A stretch of DNA of 64,000 nucleotides from Brachycybe producta (GCA_036925085.1 JAUPFP010000028.1:3253001-3317000); one strand, 5' to 3'; counted from the first letter of the stretch, positions 46,865-58,594 are shown. Numbers and translations are program-made. The notes: generated by a model not told the origin, from the sequence alone.

Positions 46865-47190
46865 AGGTGATTTTTAAAATGTAAACGCCTCTCGAACTTT
46901 GATTATTCTGCCTTTCAGGTGCAAAATGAAGAGAAAGTTAAATGTCTTTTAGAAACTAGAAAAGTACAGTAGCTCAATCAGTGAAGTATATTTCCATGGT
47001 GATATCTTTCATGATTACCGCAATCTAAAGCAGTTGATATTTTTTTTATTTAAGTCTATAAAAAGCTTATTTTGAAAAATATCTACGTGAAAAAATCCTT
47101 AAATGATCGAGCTACCCTCCTAGTTTCTAAACCACTGTTTATATTACCTTAATTTTGTTCCTGAAATAGAAAATAATCAAGAGTTCAATT
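46865..47190. repeat. PAL-A dispersed palindrome, best preserved copy
   Basis: The left arm AGGTGATTTTTAAAATGTAA, CGCCTCTCGAAC, ATTATTCTGCCTTTCAGGTG and TTTTAGAAACTAGAAAAGTA is answered by the right arm CTCCTAGTTTCTAAACCAC, TTCCTGAAATAGAAAATAAT and CAAGAGTTC. The central GATATCTTTCA / TGAAAAATATCTACGTGA words are also inverted. It is non-coding and long-armed like a foldback/MITE. Fragments recur at 13801, 15855, 19908, 36600 and 48416. Confidence 0.6.
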
Positions 47191-48415
47191 TTGCAACTTT
47201 GCAAATTGGTGGCTTTTGCACATTGCCTAGTAATTGTGTAGTATAACCGTTTTGCAACAAACAAAAAATCGTACTATCACAGCTACCAAAAATCAAGGCA
47301 ACGTAAATTGGTAGTAGACAAAACTGAAAACGTTAATGACCTTTAACCCTGTATCGATTAACCTGCTACTCGTGATTTCGATCAATTGAGTGGAGTTTTT
47401 GCTTTGTCTTTTTTTGACAATGACAAATGATGCATGGTACCGACAACTAGGGGTCTTAGAAAAATGTCACCGTTTGCGGCATAGGAAATTCCTGTTCTGT
47501 TTTCTGCTGTCAAACTCTTGTCCTCTCATTATTATTATTATCATTCAATAGATTCTCCTCTCACAATCAACCCATTCTTTTTTATTCCCCGCTGTTATCA
47601 ATATCTCTTGCCTTTTTTACTCTTCTCTCTCTCTTTCTCTTCAATTATGCCACCATTCTTGGTTTCCACCGTCACCAAAAAATCTTCCTCCATTTACCCC
47701 CTTAGCTATAAATGTAATTACGATGGAAATTTATGAAGCGATCGATATTTTTCATCATATTAACATGAAAGAATATTAAACACCTTTTTTTTTCCTTCTT
47801 CTTTTTCTAATATGACAGTAAAAATGTTAAATAACGGTACATCTAACCCCCCCCCCCCCCCGGTACAAATCTAACAACAGTGGAATATTCTGCTGACGTA
47901 GGAGATTATCAAAAATACTAGAAGACCCACTCTTCGCCCAAATTCAACTTTCACCCACAGCACCAACTCCACTAAAATTCGTTAATTCGATATTTAAGCC
48001 TCTTATTTATTTATTTTTTCTCATATAAAAATACTATCAGCACGTTTTGAAACTCATCGATTAATCAATCTCTCTTGCACTGTCCTGTGACGTCATGTTC
48101 AGACGTACGACTATATAGTAATAACGTCAAATAGAAAACGTCAAATAGAAAAATCAGCTAGTCTGCAAATGATATCTAGTGAATTAAGGAGAGGGGACAT
48201 TTTACACAATGCCTAAAATGCGATTAATTAGTATAGACTTACTATAAAGTTTGAGCTTTTGTAAATTAACTTAGTGAATTTGCAAAATGACTGATTTCTT
48301 TTCTTTTGAGGTTTAGTTCTATAAAACTGGTTGGCCTTTTTTATTAGAATTTTTTGCCTTATTAATTAAATTCGTGTTATATTTATCAAAAATAAAGGTT
48401 TAATTTATTAAAACG
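47191..48415. other. Unannotated stretch
   Basis: A short ATT run near 47527, CT-rich words at 47620-47640 and a C homopolymer (47847-47862). No gene. Confidence 0.5.
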
Positions 48416-48630
48416 ATTTTAAAGTGTAAACGCTTCTCGAAATCAAACTTAAGTGTTTTAAAAACTAGACGGGTAGATTACGATTATTTTTATGTAAAAT
48501 CTTTCAAAATAAGCTTTTCATGTCAATTTGAAAATGACACAAATTTAAGCGGATAATATTTTTCGTTTTCGTCTACTAAAAAGTTCATTTTGAAAAATAT
48601 TAACGTGAAAATACCCAAATACCTTCTACT
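48416..48630. repeat. PAL-A palindrome fragment
   Basis: GATTTTAAAGTGTAAACGCT and TTAAAAACTAGACGGGTAG, then AATCTTTCAAAATAAGCTTT and CATTTTGAAAAATATTAACG, in family order. Confidence 0.5.
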
Positions 48631-49162
48631 TTTCATCAAAATGTATTTACATTAAATGTATGTAGTTTACACAAATGGCATTGTTTAAAAAAAAACAAAA
48701 AACAAAGGCGCTCCTTCAAATGGCTGTTAAGCATATAAAATTATCTGTTTGAAATGTCCCATGATGCATTGCAAACACCCACAATACACTTCGCACATAT
48801 GTTAAAAGAGTCGTAGCAACTCACATAGAACTGAATGTGTTTAAGTGGCTTAAATTATATTTACAATTAAATGAACATGTACACATATATAGGAACTTAA
48901 TATATTTAATTGCTAAACACATTTAAATGTGTGTACAATTTATTATACCTTGTACACATATGAGTTAAATGAATTCAAATTAAATGTGTTTAGGTGAATT
49001 ATACGGAATCCAGTTAAGGACATGAACACCAAATAAAAATTGACTTTATTATTTTAAATTGAAATATTAAATCAATATTTTGTCAACAGTTTATATATTA
49101 TATTTAAGTATTAACTCAATATTTTCAGACTAGTGGGGTAACCTGTCATAAATGACGGGAGC

Positions 49163-49279
49163 TTCTTCTAATTCGCCCTTTTATGACGTCAGACTAAGTA
49201 ACAAACCCAATTAGAAATTGATGACGTTCATAAAAGGGCGGAGGTAAAGAAATTCTAATGCTGGGCACAATTGCCTGTG
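49163..49279. mobile_element. Hairpin MITE inside composite D, left arm truncated
   Basis: The core CGCCCTTTTATGACGTCAG, AATTAGAAATTGATGACG and right arm TTCTAATGCTGGGCACAATT, GCCTGTG are intact. The left arm from ACAGGCA to the GCATTAG part is deleted. Confidence 0.75.
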
Positions 49280-49629
49280 ATTAATTCTAGTTTAATTTTG
49301 CTACTATTATCCCCTCCCCTTTTTATATTTGAAAGAGAAAATGAGTTTTTCATTTTCTCTGGTGTGCGCATGCGCGTCGTTTGTTCCTTTTAACTCTTTT
49401 CATTTCAATTTCAGTCACCCCCTCCCACTTTTTTCCCCTCCACGTTTCTCTCTCCCCTCTACACTTTCCAACCTTTTCCCCTCTCCAATTTAATATCATG
49501 GGGTTCTTGGATGGGGAGTGTGTAACATAGAGAAAAAAAAGCGGTTCATTTATTCATTTAAATTTATATAAATTCCGACGTGCTTCAAGGTCTTTGTCCT
49601 TGTGTGTACAGCGTTAGATCACACACAGA

Positions 49630-49631
<2 letters not shown>

Positions 49632-49671
<40 letters not shown>
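49632..49671. repeat. (TA)n microsatellite ending composite D
   Basis: About 20 TA units. Confidence 0.95.
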
Positions 49672-49675
<4 letters not shown>

Positions 49676-49749
49676 TTAACTGAATAAATTGAATTCTATA
49701 TATTGTTTGTTTGCCCTTCACAGGGCTCTGTAGAACACGTTTATTATTT

Positions 49750-50803
49750 GAGCCACTGTTCTAGTTTCTAAAAAAAACCCACTTTCTAGTTTCTTTTAAC
49801 TTTCCTCTTATGAAAAACAGAATAAATCAAAGAGTTTGAATATAGGCTGTTCAATAAAACATCTCAAAATGAATTCACGTTGACTGTTGCGCCATCTAGT
49901 CGTGATCACTGATCAAGACATAGTTGGAAATACGAGTTTTTTGCGGCGGCGGCTGCTGCTACTTCTGCCCCTTGTTAGCACACAATCACTGATAGCATCG
50001 ACTTTATACAGGGTGATCATTACCAATGTGTAATTTAAGTATTTTTCATGTGTTTTTTTTTATATATAAATTTGAAAAGTCTGAAAATTACTAGAGTCGC
50101 TAGTCATACAAATGATTTCTATTTATAGATATCTCTCTTTCTCAGTGTATAAAAATAGCAATTTTTTATATAAAAAAACATAATTCAAATAATAAACGAC
50201 ATTGAAGAACAGAAGAAGAAGAAGAAAAAGAGAAAAAAAAATGCGAAATCTACAATAAAAATTGAAAAGTAGAGAAGAAGAAGAAGGAAGAAAAAGTAGG
50301 ACAAACAAACAAACAAAAAGTGCATGAATGAATACCATTAAAGAGAAACCCAAAATGAATAGGGCAAAGTTGTTGTTGTTGTGTTTGTTTGTTTGTTATA
50401 TGTGACAGACAAATAAGGAAACGATCATGTTGCTTCCATGACGTCATTCACAAGTGAATAAAAAAAACACAACATGAATGAATTCGATCATATTATACAT
50501 TATTATTACAATGACTATCAGAATAAGATGGCTGAAAAAAATAATGAATAGGGAGGGGAGGGGGTTCCTTTTTTCTTTTCTTCTTCCCAATGACAGCCTT
50601 ATTACAAGTTGACATAATAAAACATTGCACTTATAGTTAAAATGAACACACAGAGCCCTTTTTTATTTACTGTAGTTATCTCTATTAATTTAAATGAAGG
50701 GGGAGATTCGATACAAAAATAAATTCAAGGTGGTTTTAAAGTAGTAGAACTATGAAGAGAAAGTAGAAAGTGTTTTATAAAAACTAGAAGGATAGCAGCT
50801 CAA
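49750..50803. other. Unannotated stretch
   Basis: GAAGAA-type runs (50213-50295), GTTGTTGTT/GTTTGTTTG words (50371-50398) and PAL-A words near 49758-49790 and 50780. No gene. Confidence 0.45.
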
Positions 50804-51574
50804 TCAAGAGGCTACATTGCAAAATTACTTCGAGAAATCTTCGCGCAAAGAGCGCTAGCATCGTTTTTCTGTTGAGCCAATAGATCCGATCTTAAAAAAT
50901 AAATGTAAATTTTTAAAATACACAGTCGCCGCGGCAAAATGTTTATTTTTCATATTTAAAGTTGTCTAGTTTTGATGGTTCAAAGTGCAATGTGCACCTT
51001 AAATATATACTGATCGAGTGATAGAATGACAAAAAATTGGTAAGTGTGGTTCTAATCTTATGTTAAACTCCATTGAGTATACGCACAAATAAGAAGAAAA
51101 AAACATCTATTAAAATGCTCGTAAAAATATCTAAAAAATAATTTTAAAAAACACAAGTAAACCACAGTGAATCCAACACATTGGCGCAAGTGCTGATTTT
51201 TTTTTGTTTAAATTATTTTTAGCTATTTTTACGACCATTTTATTGGATTTTTTTTGCTTACAAGCGCGTACTCAATGGAGTTCAACATAAAAGTTAGAAA
51301 TTCGCGATTTTGAAATAGTTTTTAAAAATAGAACCGCACTTACCAATTTTTTGTCATTCTATCACTAGATGAACATATATTTAAAGTGCACATTGCACTT
51401 TGAAAACTTAATATTGGACAACTTTAAATATGAAAAATAAACATACTGCCGCCGCAACTGTTTTAAAAATTAACATTTCTTCTGTAATATCGGGTCTATG
51501 GGTTCAATAGAAAAACGATGCTAGCGCTCTTTGTGGAGATTTTTCGAAGTAATTTTTGTTATGTAGCCTCTTAA
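50804..51574. mobile_element. Large foldback element with TTAAGAGGCTAC ends (about 770 bp)
   Basis: The left arm (AAGAGGCTACATTGC, AAAATTACTTCGAGAAATC, AAAGAGCGCTAGCATCG, AAAGTGCAATGTGCACCTTA, GAGTGATAGAATGACAAAAA, AACTCCATTGAGTA) is repeated inverted on the right over roughly 330 bp. The loop (about 51150-51200) holds CAAGTAAACCACAGTGAAT. The right end is CCTCTTAA and the left TCAAGAGG. Two other copies start TTAAGAGG, so TTAA may be the target site (piggyBac-like), but this is unproven. Non-coding. Confidence 0.8.
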
Positions 51575-51979
51575 GTGTAGAACCAAGCCGAATCTACTCG
51601 GTTCGAAACTAGTATCAGTTCGACCTACACAGGCAAACCCGATTTTATCAATTCCAGTAATTGGCGAACCGGTTCTACCGGTTCTGAACCATTAACATCT
51701 CTAAATGTTACTTATTTGGAAAATATGGTTTTGTTGTTTTTCCTAGACGTTAAAAATAATTTTAAAAGCGGTTCGCGAAGATGAAAATCCTCGTTAGTGG
51801 TGATGCAAGCGCTTCTAGCCACATCCACAGGGCTAAGAGAAGGCCGGGCGCTCTTTCAACTTGACATACAAGGCTGGTAAGATCACAGGAAATATACAGA
51901 GGAGGCCTTTTAGGAATCAAGAGGCAAAAAGAAAAAAATGCACGTCTTTTCTGAAAGAAAAACAAGTAAATTGCGCGAT

Positions 51980-52034
51980 CTCTCTCTCTCTCTCTCTCTC
52001 TCTCCCTCTCTCTCTCTCTCTCCCTCTCTCTCTC
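51980..52034. repeat. (CT)n microsatellite
   Basis: About 55 bp of CT with CCCTCT interruptions. A second pure run is at 52223-52252. Confidence 0.95.
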
Positions 52035-52218
52035 CGTGAATTTCACAGGTTTTCTTGTAGCAAGCTTAATAAATGTCACAAATTATTAATGATTCATGTC
52101 TTCTACATTGTGTGTGTGTGCGTGTGTGATCAATTAAGTAGACATTATAATTTACTTCTGATTTGCGACCATTTCAGATTCTTTCTCTTTCAAGGCTTTA
52201 TTTGAGGAGAATTAATTT

Positions 52219-52256
<38 letters not shown>

Positions 52257-52463
52257 CTTATTCAAAATGACACATTTAAGAGAAAATTAATGTTACATTT
52301 ACATATTATGCATTATGCAAAAATTGCAACAACAAAAAACAGTCATTGTAGAGCGTAGAGAGAAAACTCTTGTCGTTGAATGTGCGAAATAACGAAAAAG
52401 ATTCACACATACAACATTGTTAACACAAAAAAGGTCCCCTCCCTTTCTCTCATCCTCCCCATC

Positions 52464-52465
<2 letters not shown>

Positions 52466-52495
<30 letters not shown>

Positions 52496-52508
52496 CATCA
52501 TCATCATC
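52466..52508. repeat. (AAT)n-(CAT)n microsatellite
   Basis: AATAAT units passing into CATCAT units. Confidence 0.92.
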
Positions 52509-52789
52509 CTTATCCATTTTCTCTTGATCCACCTTTGACATTTAAAACAACTAAAAAAATGTTATGCTCTCGATAGTCATTCATAGAAAAACAACTAAGA
52601 TGTGACTTCAAAATGTGATTCTCATTCATCCGTGTGTTGGATACACTTGTAAAAAGATTACACACACATTTCTAAGAAACGCATGCAAGAGGAAATAAAC
52701 GTTTCAGTTCTAAACAATAATCGTATGAAACAACTAAATATAATAATGAAACCAATTTCGAACTTTAACCTTTCAATCATTTCATATAG

Positions 52790-52984
52790 ACAGGCATGTA
52801 AAGACAGGGAGATATAGTCGTTTGCCCCGCCCTTTTATGAGCGTCAGACCAAATATAAACCAATTGAAAATTAAAAAGGGCGGGGCATGTGATGTTAAGA
52901 CCATATAACAAACCAATTAGAAGTTGCCGGTCGTCATAAAAGGGGCGGGCCAAACGATGTATTTTACTGTCGTTCCTTGCCTGT
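52790..52984. mobile_element. Hairpin MITE (ACAGGCA family), gamma-type arms
   Basis: The left end ACAGGCATGTAAAGACAGGG then ATAGTCGTTTGCCCCGCCC; the right end CCAAACGATGTATTTTACTG then CGTTCCTTGCCTGTT. The core has CCAATTGAAAATT and CCAATTAGAAGTTGCCGG. This is the only stand-alone copy for which I see no convincing 8-bp duplication. Its two arms also differ more than in other copies, so it may be recombinant. Confidence 0.8.
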
Positions 52985-53062
52985 TTTGTTGGTTGCTGCC
53001 TTTTTTGAGGGGCGGGGCGTCGGAGTTGGAGGCTAGCAGTGACTCGAGCATTTAAATACCAT

Positions 53063-53937
53063 TGTGACATCCTGTAGCTGCATACTTGTGGAACACAACT
53101 CGTAGAAATTCCCTCTTGCAAGAATGTCCAGACTTGGGTGGCTTGGGTGTCCAGACTTGGGTGGCCCGAATTCTTAGTGAATTCGAGGAACCAAGTTAAA
53201 CCGTGAGAAATTGGGAAAAGAGTACAAAAAATGCCTTTCCTTAAAAGGTAATATTCTCAGCCTAGGGCAATGATTGGCCCAGTTGGCCTGTCATTGAGCC
53301 CTCAGGTGACAGTCGCCCTTCCCTTGAGACAGAACGAAAGTGCCGTGCCACTTATGTTTGAGGACAAGTTCAGTTCGAGAGTTTTGAATAGAGAATTCAA
53401 TGAGAGTTCAAGATAATAATTCTGAACTTAGAGTGAATGTAATATTCCAGTATGTAGTCAATAATTGCATCGTCAATTTAAAAAATATAACTACGCAATC
53501 GTACAAAGTTGTGATAGATAAAAAGAACCTTTTATACCTCATAAAAGTGTTGTCAGTTATTTTCTCCACAGTGAAAATAACGAAAAGAGACTTTAGCCTA
53601 TATCTACAACACCAACAGAGACACTCAAAAACGTTCTGAGTCCCTTTGGTTGGCACCTTCAGACCAGGCTAAAGAGGACTAGTACCGTCGACGTCTGTTA
53701 TGCAACTATACATAAGATTTCCGAGTTGAGACTGAGTGTGTTCCTGCTCGAGAGCGTGAGGAGGGCCACGTTCGGCCCCGGCTAAATCAGTAAGGTCTTT
53801 AAGATGGCCGTTCACGAGAGACTGTGTGCTCGGTTAAGTACCTGAACAATCAGAATGTCATGCCCGGTTAAACCAAGGGCTGGTCCGCAGCCAGCACCAC
53901 CCCAAAAGGATGGTGCTAAAGGGCCAGCCTCGTCACA
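53063..53937 (-). mobile_element. Solo LTR, copy 2 (875 bp)
   Basis: On the minus strand it starts TGTGACGAGGCTGGCCCTTT and ends GCTACAGGATGTCACA. CCAT flanks it at 53059-53062 and 53938-53941 (ATGG in its own orientation), a perfect 4-bp duplication. The distal half aligns with the 10989 copy (GGGCTCAATGA, CAACTGGGCCAATCATTGCC, GGGCCACCCAAGTCTGG). A 25-bp piece around CCAGACTTGGGTGGC is tandemly duplicated near 53131-53164. The proximal half is unlike copy 1, so the two belong to different subfamilies. The 82- and 79-residue frames inside are not genes. Confidence 0.87.
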
Positions 53938-53941
53938 CCAT

Positions 53942-54551
53942 ATAGCATATGAAATTTGTAGCTCAAAAACGAGATTTATAATTTTACTTTAAAAAGCAAA
54001 AATACTTGAGATAAACTAACAGTGTTCTCATCTCTTCATCGGTCCATTTGTAAATTATTTTTTTGTCTCTGATATAATTGCATATACTGTATGCTTTTCA
54101 ATACCTCCACCTCATTGCTAGCCTCAACCTCCAACTCTTAGCATCATCCCAGCTGGATATAGCCCCCTTTTTACCTGTCTCATCCATTTCTATTAGTTTT
54201 TCTCATGACACAAAATAAGAACAATAAAAAAAGAAAAGGCGGTAAAAGTTTATTTTTAAAGATATCAACACGAAAATACTCTCAAGTTTAATCTGAGATC
54301 CATCATTTATAGCTAAAATGCAAGAAAGATGGCAAGCAAAAGTATCAATCTTTCACGTGACAAGCGAGCTGATTAGTCATTGTGTGTCAAGCAATCGTGA
54401 AGTATCAGTGGACTGGCTCATTTAGATAGATAGCTTGTTATAGTAAATAAGCCTGCAATTATGCAGCTCTGCATTCATTGGCACACATTCAAGCAAACGC
54501 AGCTATCTTACCTAAACACACACTCAAACTTTACTTAGTCTTTCGCACGCT
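53942..54551. other. Unannotated stretch
   Basis: No gene. TAAAGATATCAACACGAAAA near 54258 is a PAL-A word. Confidence 0.45.
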
Positions 54552-55883
54552 TTAAGAGGTTACACGTCACAAAATTACTTCGAAAAATCTCCAAAAAGCG
54601 CCCATAGACCCCCATGTTAAGGAAAAAACGTTAATTTTTAAAATACACAGTCGCGGCGGCAATATGTTTATTTTTCATAATAAAAGTTGTCCAATTTTGA
54701 TGGTTCAAAGTGCAATGTGCACCTTAAATATACGCTGATCGAGTGATAGAATGACAAAAGTGCGGTTCTATTTTTAAAAACTATTTTAAAATCGCGAATT
54801 TCTAACTTATGTTAAACTCCATTGAGTATGCGTGCTCGTAAGAAAAAAAAACACCCATTAAAATGCTCGTAAAAGTACGTAAAAATAATTTTAAAAAACC
54901 ACAAGTAAACCACAGTGAAACCAATACATTGGCGCACGTGCCGATTTTTTTTAAAATTATTTTTAGGTGTTTTTACAAGCATTTTAATGGATGTTTTTTT
55001 CTTTCTTATGAGCTCATACTCAATAGAGTTATAACAATGTAGAGCTCTTGTTATGGGGCTCAGGTGTAGAATCTCTTAGTTCGAGCTGATACCACTTCTC
55101 ACTTCGAGATATAGTGTAATAAACCTGAGTTCAAACTGATGCCGGGGTCGTTCTCTATGATATTCCGTGGTATCGTCGATGCTGGAAAAGAATCATATAA
55201 CAGGCGAGAAGAATGCAGATTGTCGATGTTACTTGTTTATTGCGCACAATCATTAAAGTACAATAAATAGAGAAGAGTTACAAGTGTGGCGTGCTTTCGC
55301 CACTGGACCATTGAATGAGTTATTTCATGTTTTCGATATCAGAGAATGGACCCAGAGTATATCGATACATGGCCTTTTATACCCAGGGCCTGTGTACACC
55401 TTTCCAGGTGCACCCATGCCCTAGGGACCGTGCACTGATGGGTATCCATCTGCCGATACCGGAACAAGGATGTTGACTTGATTCTTGGGAGATCTTTAGA
55501 GGGAACGAAGGGGTGGAAATAGGCACTTGGGGTATGAGAGACCCCAAGGCTATGGTAGAAACAGGAATGTAAACTACCGGGTGTTACAGAGTTTAATATA
55601 AGAGTTAGAAATTCGCGATTTTGAAATAGTTTTTAAAAATATAACCGCACTTACCAATTTTTTTTGTCATTCTATCACTCGATCAGCATATATTTAAGGT
55701 GCACATTGCACTTTGAAAACTGAATACTGGACAAGTTTAAATATGAAAATTAAACATGTTGCCGGCGCGACTGTGTATTTTAAAAATTAACCTTTCTTCT
55801 TTAACATTGGCTCAATAGAAAAACTATACTAGCGTTCTTTGTGGAGATTTTTCGAAGTAATTTTGCGATATGTAGCCTCTTAA
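54552..55883. mobile_element. Large TTAAGAGG foldback, copy 2, interrupted by a solo LTR
   Basis: It starts TTAAGAGGTTACACGTCAC and ends ATGTAGCCTCTTAA, with the arms of 50804-51574 in the same order. The right arm is split at 55030-55588 by an LTR. Removing the insert leaves a foldback of about the same length as copy 1. TTAA borders both ends. Confidence 0.82.
55030..55588 (-). mobile_element. Solo LTR of a different family (559 bp) inside the foldback
   Basis: On the minus strand it begins TGTAACACCCGGTAGTTTAC and ends ...TTGTTATA, so the ends are TGTAAC / GTTATA, one substitution from a perfect inverted pair. GAGT lies on both sides (55026-55029, 55589-55592), a 4-bp duplication. A TATAAAAGG box (about 55374-55382) and a downstream AATAAA (about 55235-55240) in the minus orientation give a U3-R-U5 layout. 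It sits in sequence that is continuous in the sister foldback, which confirms it as an insertion. Internal retroelement sequence is absent. Confidence 0.8.
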
Positions 55884-56635
55884 GCAGCGAAAGTTTCTAT
55901 CTGTAGATGCAATTTTCTTGTATCACACAATGCGATTTAGTTCTTTTCTTCATTTCGCTTATCTTTTCGCCAAATATAAACCAAGCTTTACAAACTAAAT
56001 ACTTTTTGAAGCAGGAAAATATTCCTAAAGGAAGTCTTTTGTAATAAAAAAATAAAAGCATAAACGAGACACAAAAATGAATCATTATTATAAATTCATT
56101 TCCTTATATATTATCATAACAAATAAAAATAAGACGTGTTTTTTAACTAAAAATATTCAAACAAAGAAACATTTTTGTTTAGTTTCATTCTTTACAAACA
56201 AAACAAATCTGTTTCTTATTTGTTTTTAAAAGGTACTAAAATATAGAAATGGACTGTCAAAAAAAATAACTCATTTATCAAAGAAATCTGAGCCAGACTG
56301 CTGAAGCCCTCAGAAAATAACCAGGTTACCTTTGTCACAGAATAATCAGAATACACAGAAAGGAAATACAGCCATTAACTTGTAACCGATTTTTTCTGCG
56401 CATGTGCACAAGTTTCCATAGATAGGATAAAATTTCTTTTCTAATCCTTTTCAAAATGGCGGCTCCATAGAGGGGGTGCTTGAGTAACCGATTCCAAGGT
56501 CATGAATTTCTGTCACAGCAACGTCAAGAGTTTCCTTTCTGTATATCTCTTTGGCCCTTATACCTTAAGGGTGGGTAGGGTGAAGCTCATTCTTGTATAT
56601 CTCCTTATTCTTTGACCTTGTGACAATTCACGTAA
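55884..56635. other. Unannotated stretch
   Basis: AT-rich DNA; no gene or repeat boundary recognised. Confidence 0.5.
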
Positions 56636-56639
56636 TATT

Positions 56640-56910
56640 GCCCCTGGTTAAAACTTTAATGTATTCAATTTTCTAAAATAAATACATGAAATTCTGTCTT
56701 TTTTGAAATATTCTCCTATTTTTTCCTTCCTTTTTTAACAGAAAATTGTGTCATTTGACTTTTTTGGGGGGATTTTCATCATCTTTATGTTCTTTTCCTT
56801 GCAAGATTGTTAAATTTTTTTTATCAAGTTTCATCATAAAATCGGCCCTCAAACTAAGCAGCCCATTGGGAAAATGCCCGATAGGGCAGTCCGCTCCTGC
56901 AAACGGACGC
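56640..56910 (+). repeat. Dispersed repeat R1, copy 3
   Basis: TATTCTCCTATTTTTTCC, TCAAGTTTCATCATAAAATC, GGCCCTCAAACTAAGC, AAAATGCCCGATAGGGCAGT and CCGCTCCTGC correspond to 15525-15830 and 6540-6935. Confidence 0.55.
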
Positions 56911-58340
56911 AGTCTCAAGGTATACCGATGTACAAATCCTTGGTAGCAACGTTATAAGGTTTACTATCCTCTTAGCACATAAGACCAACGGTCAGCTGAT
57001 GATTCAGTTTAATGAACTATCATCATAAGACTGTCTCAGGGTAACCCAGAGTACCGATACTGAATAGCGACGTCACGACGAGCTGCATGACCTCAGCTAT
57101 CCAACAACGTCAAGATTACAACAAAAGTTAACCCCAAACGTTTCTTTAGTAAAACCAAACTTCAAAAAAAAGGTTACTAAAGAAACGTCACAATAAGTAA
57201 ACTAATCAAAAGAAAAAGAGACAATAGAAAATGAAAAAAACCAGTAAATCCCTTTGTATGTTAATCTTATATTCGTTGTACCCTCCATTCGTTCTTCCCT
57301 CGCCTCTTGAAGAATCTCTTCTCTCTCTCTATTATCTCTTCCTTTTCTCCCCTTAACACAGGTTGTGTGTGTGTCATCCATAGCAACAAAGTAAAAAAAA
57401 GCAATTCCCAGAGTCTTGTTTGATAAGTTGCTATGACAACCTACCGAAACTGTACGTTCTGGTCTCTCATCCAATCAAAAAGTGGGTTGTAGTTTGGAAA
57501 ACCTCAAAAAAGGAGGGATTGTTAGGAAAAAGGGAGGGAAAAGTATACTGGGATGGGGGGGAGGGGGGAAAGAATAACGAGTTAGAAAAGGGGGTTGGGG
57601 GGGGGGGGAGGGTGTAGAAATATTGTCATTAAAGAAATCGAACCAATTTACATGAAGAGTAGATTTTGTTGAATGTGAGATAGAAAGGAGAAAAGGGGGG
57701 GAATTTCAACGTGAATTCCTCTCGAAATAAAAACGAAATGTGGATATTATATTTGGTAAATGTGTCCAAACTGAAGTCTAGAAGAAAAAAAAAGCTAAGT
57801 CCTTGGCAGCAGCAGCAGCACATGTCAAACGATTTTACGATTAGGATTCAATCAGGAAAGGAGTCGAGGGATATAGATAAAGGTGGGGAGAAATAATAAG
57901 GGTTGATATTGAGGAAATAGAGAGACAGAGTGAGTCTATGGGTATTTTGTGTATGCTCCCCCTATGTAAATGATGAGATATGCCTTTTTTATTTTCAATG
58001 GCAAACTCTACTATTGAAAACATCACGAACTAAGCAAAAGTAAATAAACTTCCGACATTTGATGTATGGGTTTTTTTTTCTTCTTCTTCTTGAAATGCGA
58101 CTTCCGGTCACTTGTTTACAGGAATTTGTAAATAATTTCTAAAAGAAATGAAAATGTTATATGTACAGAAATAGATGTCTAATAAAATGTTTCGTGTATT
58201 TGGTAATAATATATAATAGAATTTTATATTAAATGGGCGCGATGATGATGACGATACATTTTACTCGAAAATATACAGAAAAGAGTGCGTACATAATATA
58301 CATTCACATACGGAAGACTTTTGTGCGTTGTACTGTACGC
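56911..58340. other. Unannotated stretch with G-rich patch
   Basis: 57555-57613 contains several G runs (GGGGGGGAGGGGGG and longer). A CAG run is at 57805-57820. No gene recognised. Confidence 0.5.
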
Positions 58341-58348
58341 AGTAGCGT

Positions 58349-58554
58349 ACAGGCAATTAGAAAACGGGATAAACAGACGTTGGCGCCGCCCTTTTATGAC
58401 GAACGGCAACTTCTAATTGGTTTGTTGTGTGGTTCGACGTTGAGAAGGGCGGAGCATGTGACGTCAGACTACATAACCAACCAATTAGTAGTTGCGTTCG
58501 TCATAAAAAAGGGCGGAGCCAACGTCTGTTTATCCCGTTTTCTAATTGCCTGTC
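58349..58554. mobile_element. Hairpin MITE (ACAGGCA family), beta-type arms, 8-bp TSD
   Basis: The arms ACAGGCAATTAGAAAACGGG then ATAAACAGACGTTGGC match each other at all but about one position. The core has ACGGCAACTTCTAATTGG and GTGACGTCAGACTAC. Flanked by AGTAGCGT (58341-58348) and AATAGCGT (58555-58562), 7 of 8. Confidence 0.87.
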
Positions 58555-58594
58555 AATAGCGTAGGTAGGATTTTCATCTGGAGGGGGGATTATT

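Larger units (their letters stand above)
49130..49671 (+). mobile_element. Composite CTAG...(TA)n element, copy D
   Basis: It starts CTAGTGGGGTAACCTGTCAT (one change weakens the 5' stem) and carries a hairpin MITE whose left arm is mostly lost. It continues through CTACTATTATCCCCTCC, GTGTGCGCATGCGCG and ATGGGGTTCTTGGATGGG, and ends ACACAGACC followed by TA repeats. The empty R2 copy fixes both insertion edges: the start falls right after ...TTTTCAGA and the end is the TA array before ATTATTAACTG. No clear target duplication results. Confidence 0.88.
48950..49749 (+). repeat. Dispersed repeat R2, copy 2 (filled site)
   Basis: It is co-linear with 33331-33626 but interrupted at 49130-49671 by composite copy D. 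Left flank AACTCAATATTTTCAGA and right flank ATTATTAACTGAATAAATTG are contiguous in the other copy. It ends CACAGGGCTCTGTAGAACAC, GTTTATTATTT. Confidence 0.85.
51575..52789. other. Unannotated stretch with simple repeats
   Basis: Around 51640-51705, GAACCGGTTCTACCGGTTC is a strong short palindrome next to ATTAACATCTCTAAATG, possibly a lone hAT-like end. CT and AAT runs are listed separately. No gene. Confidence 0.4.
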
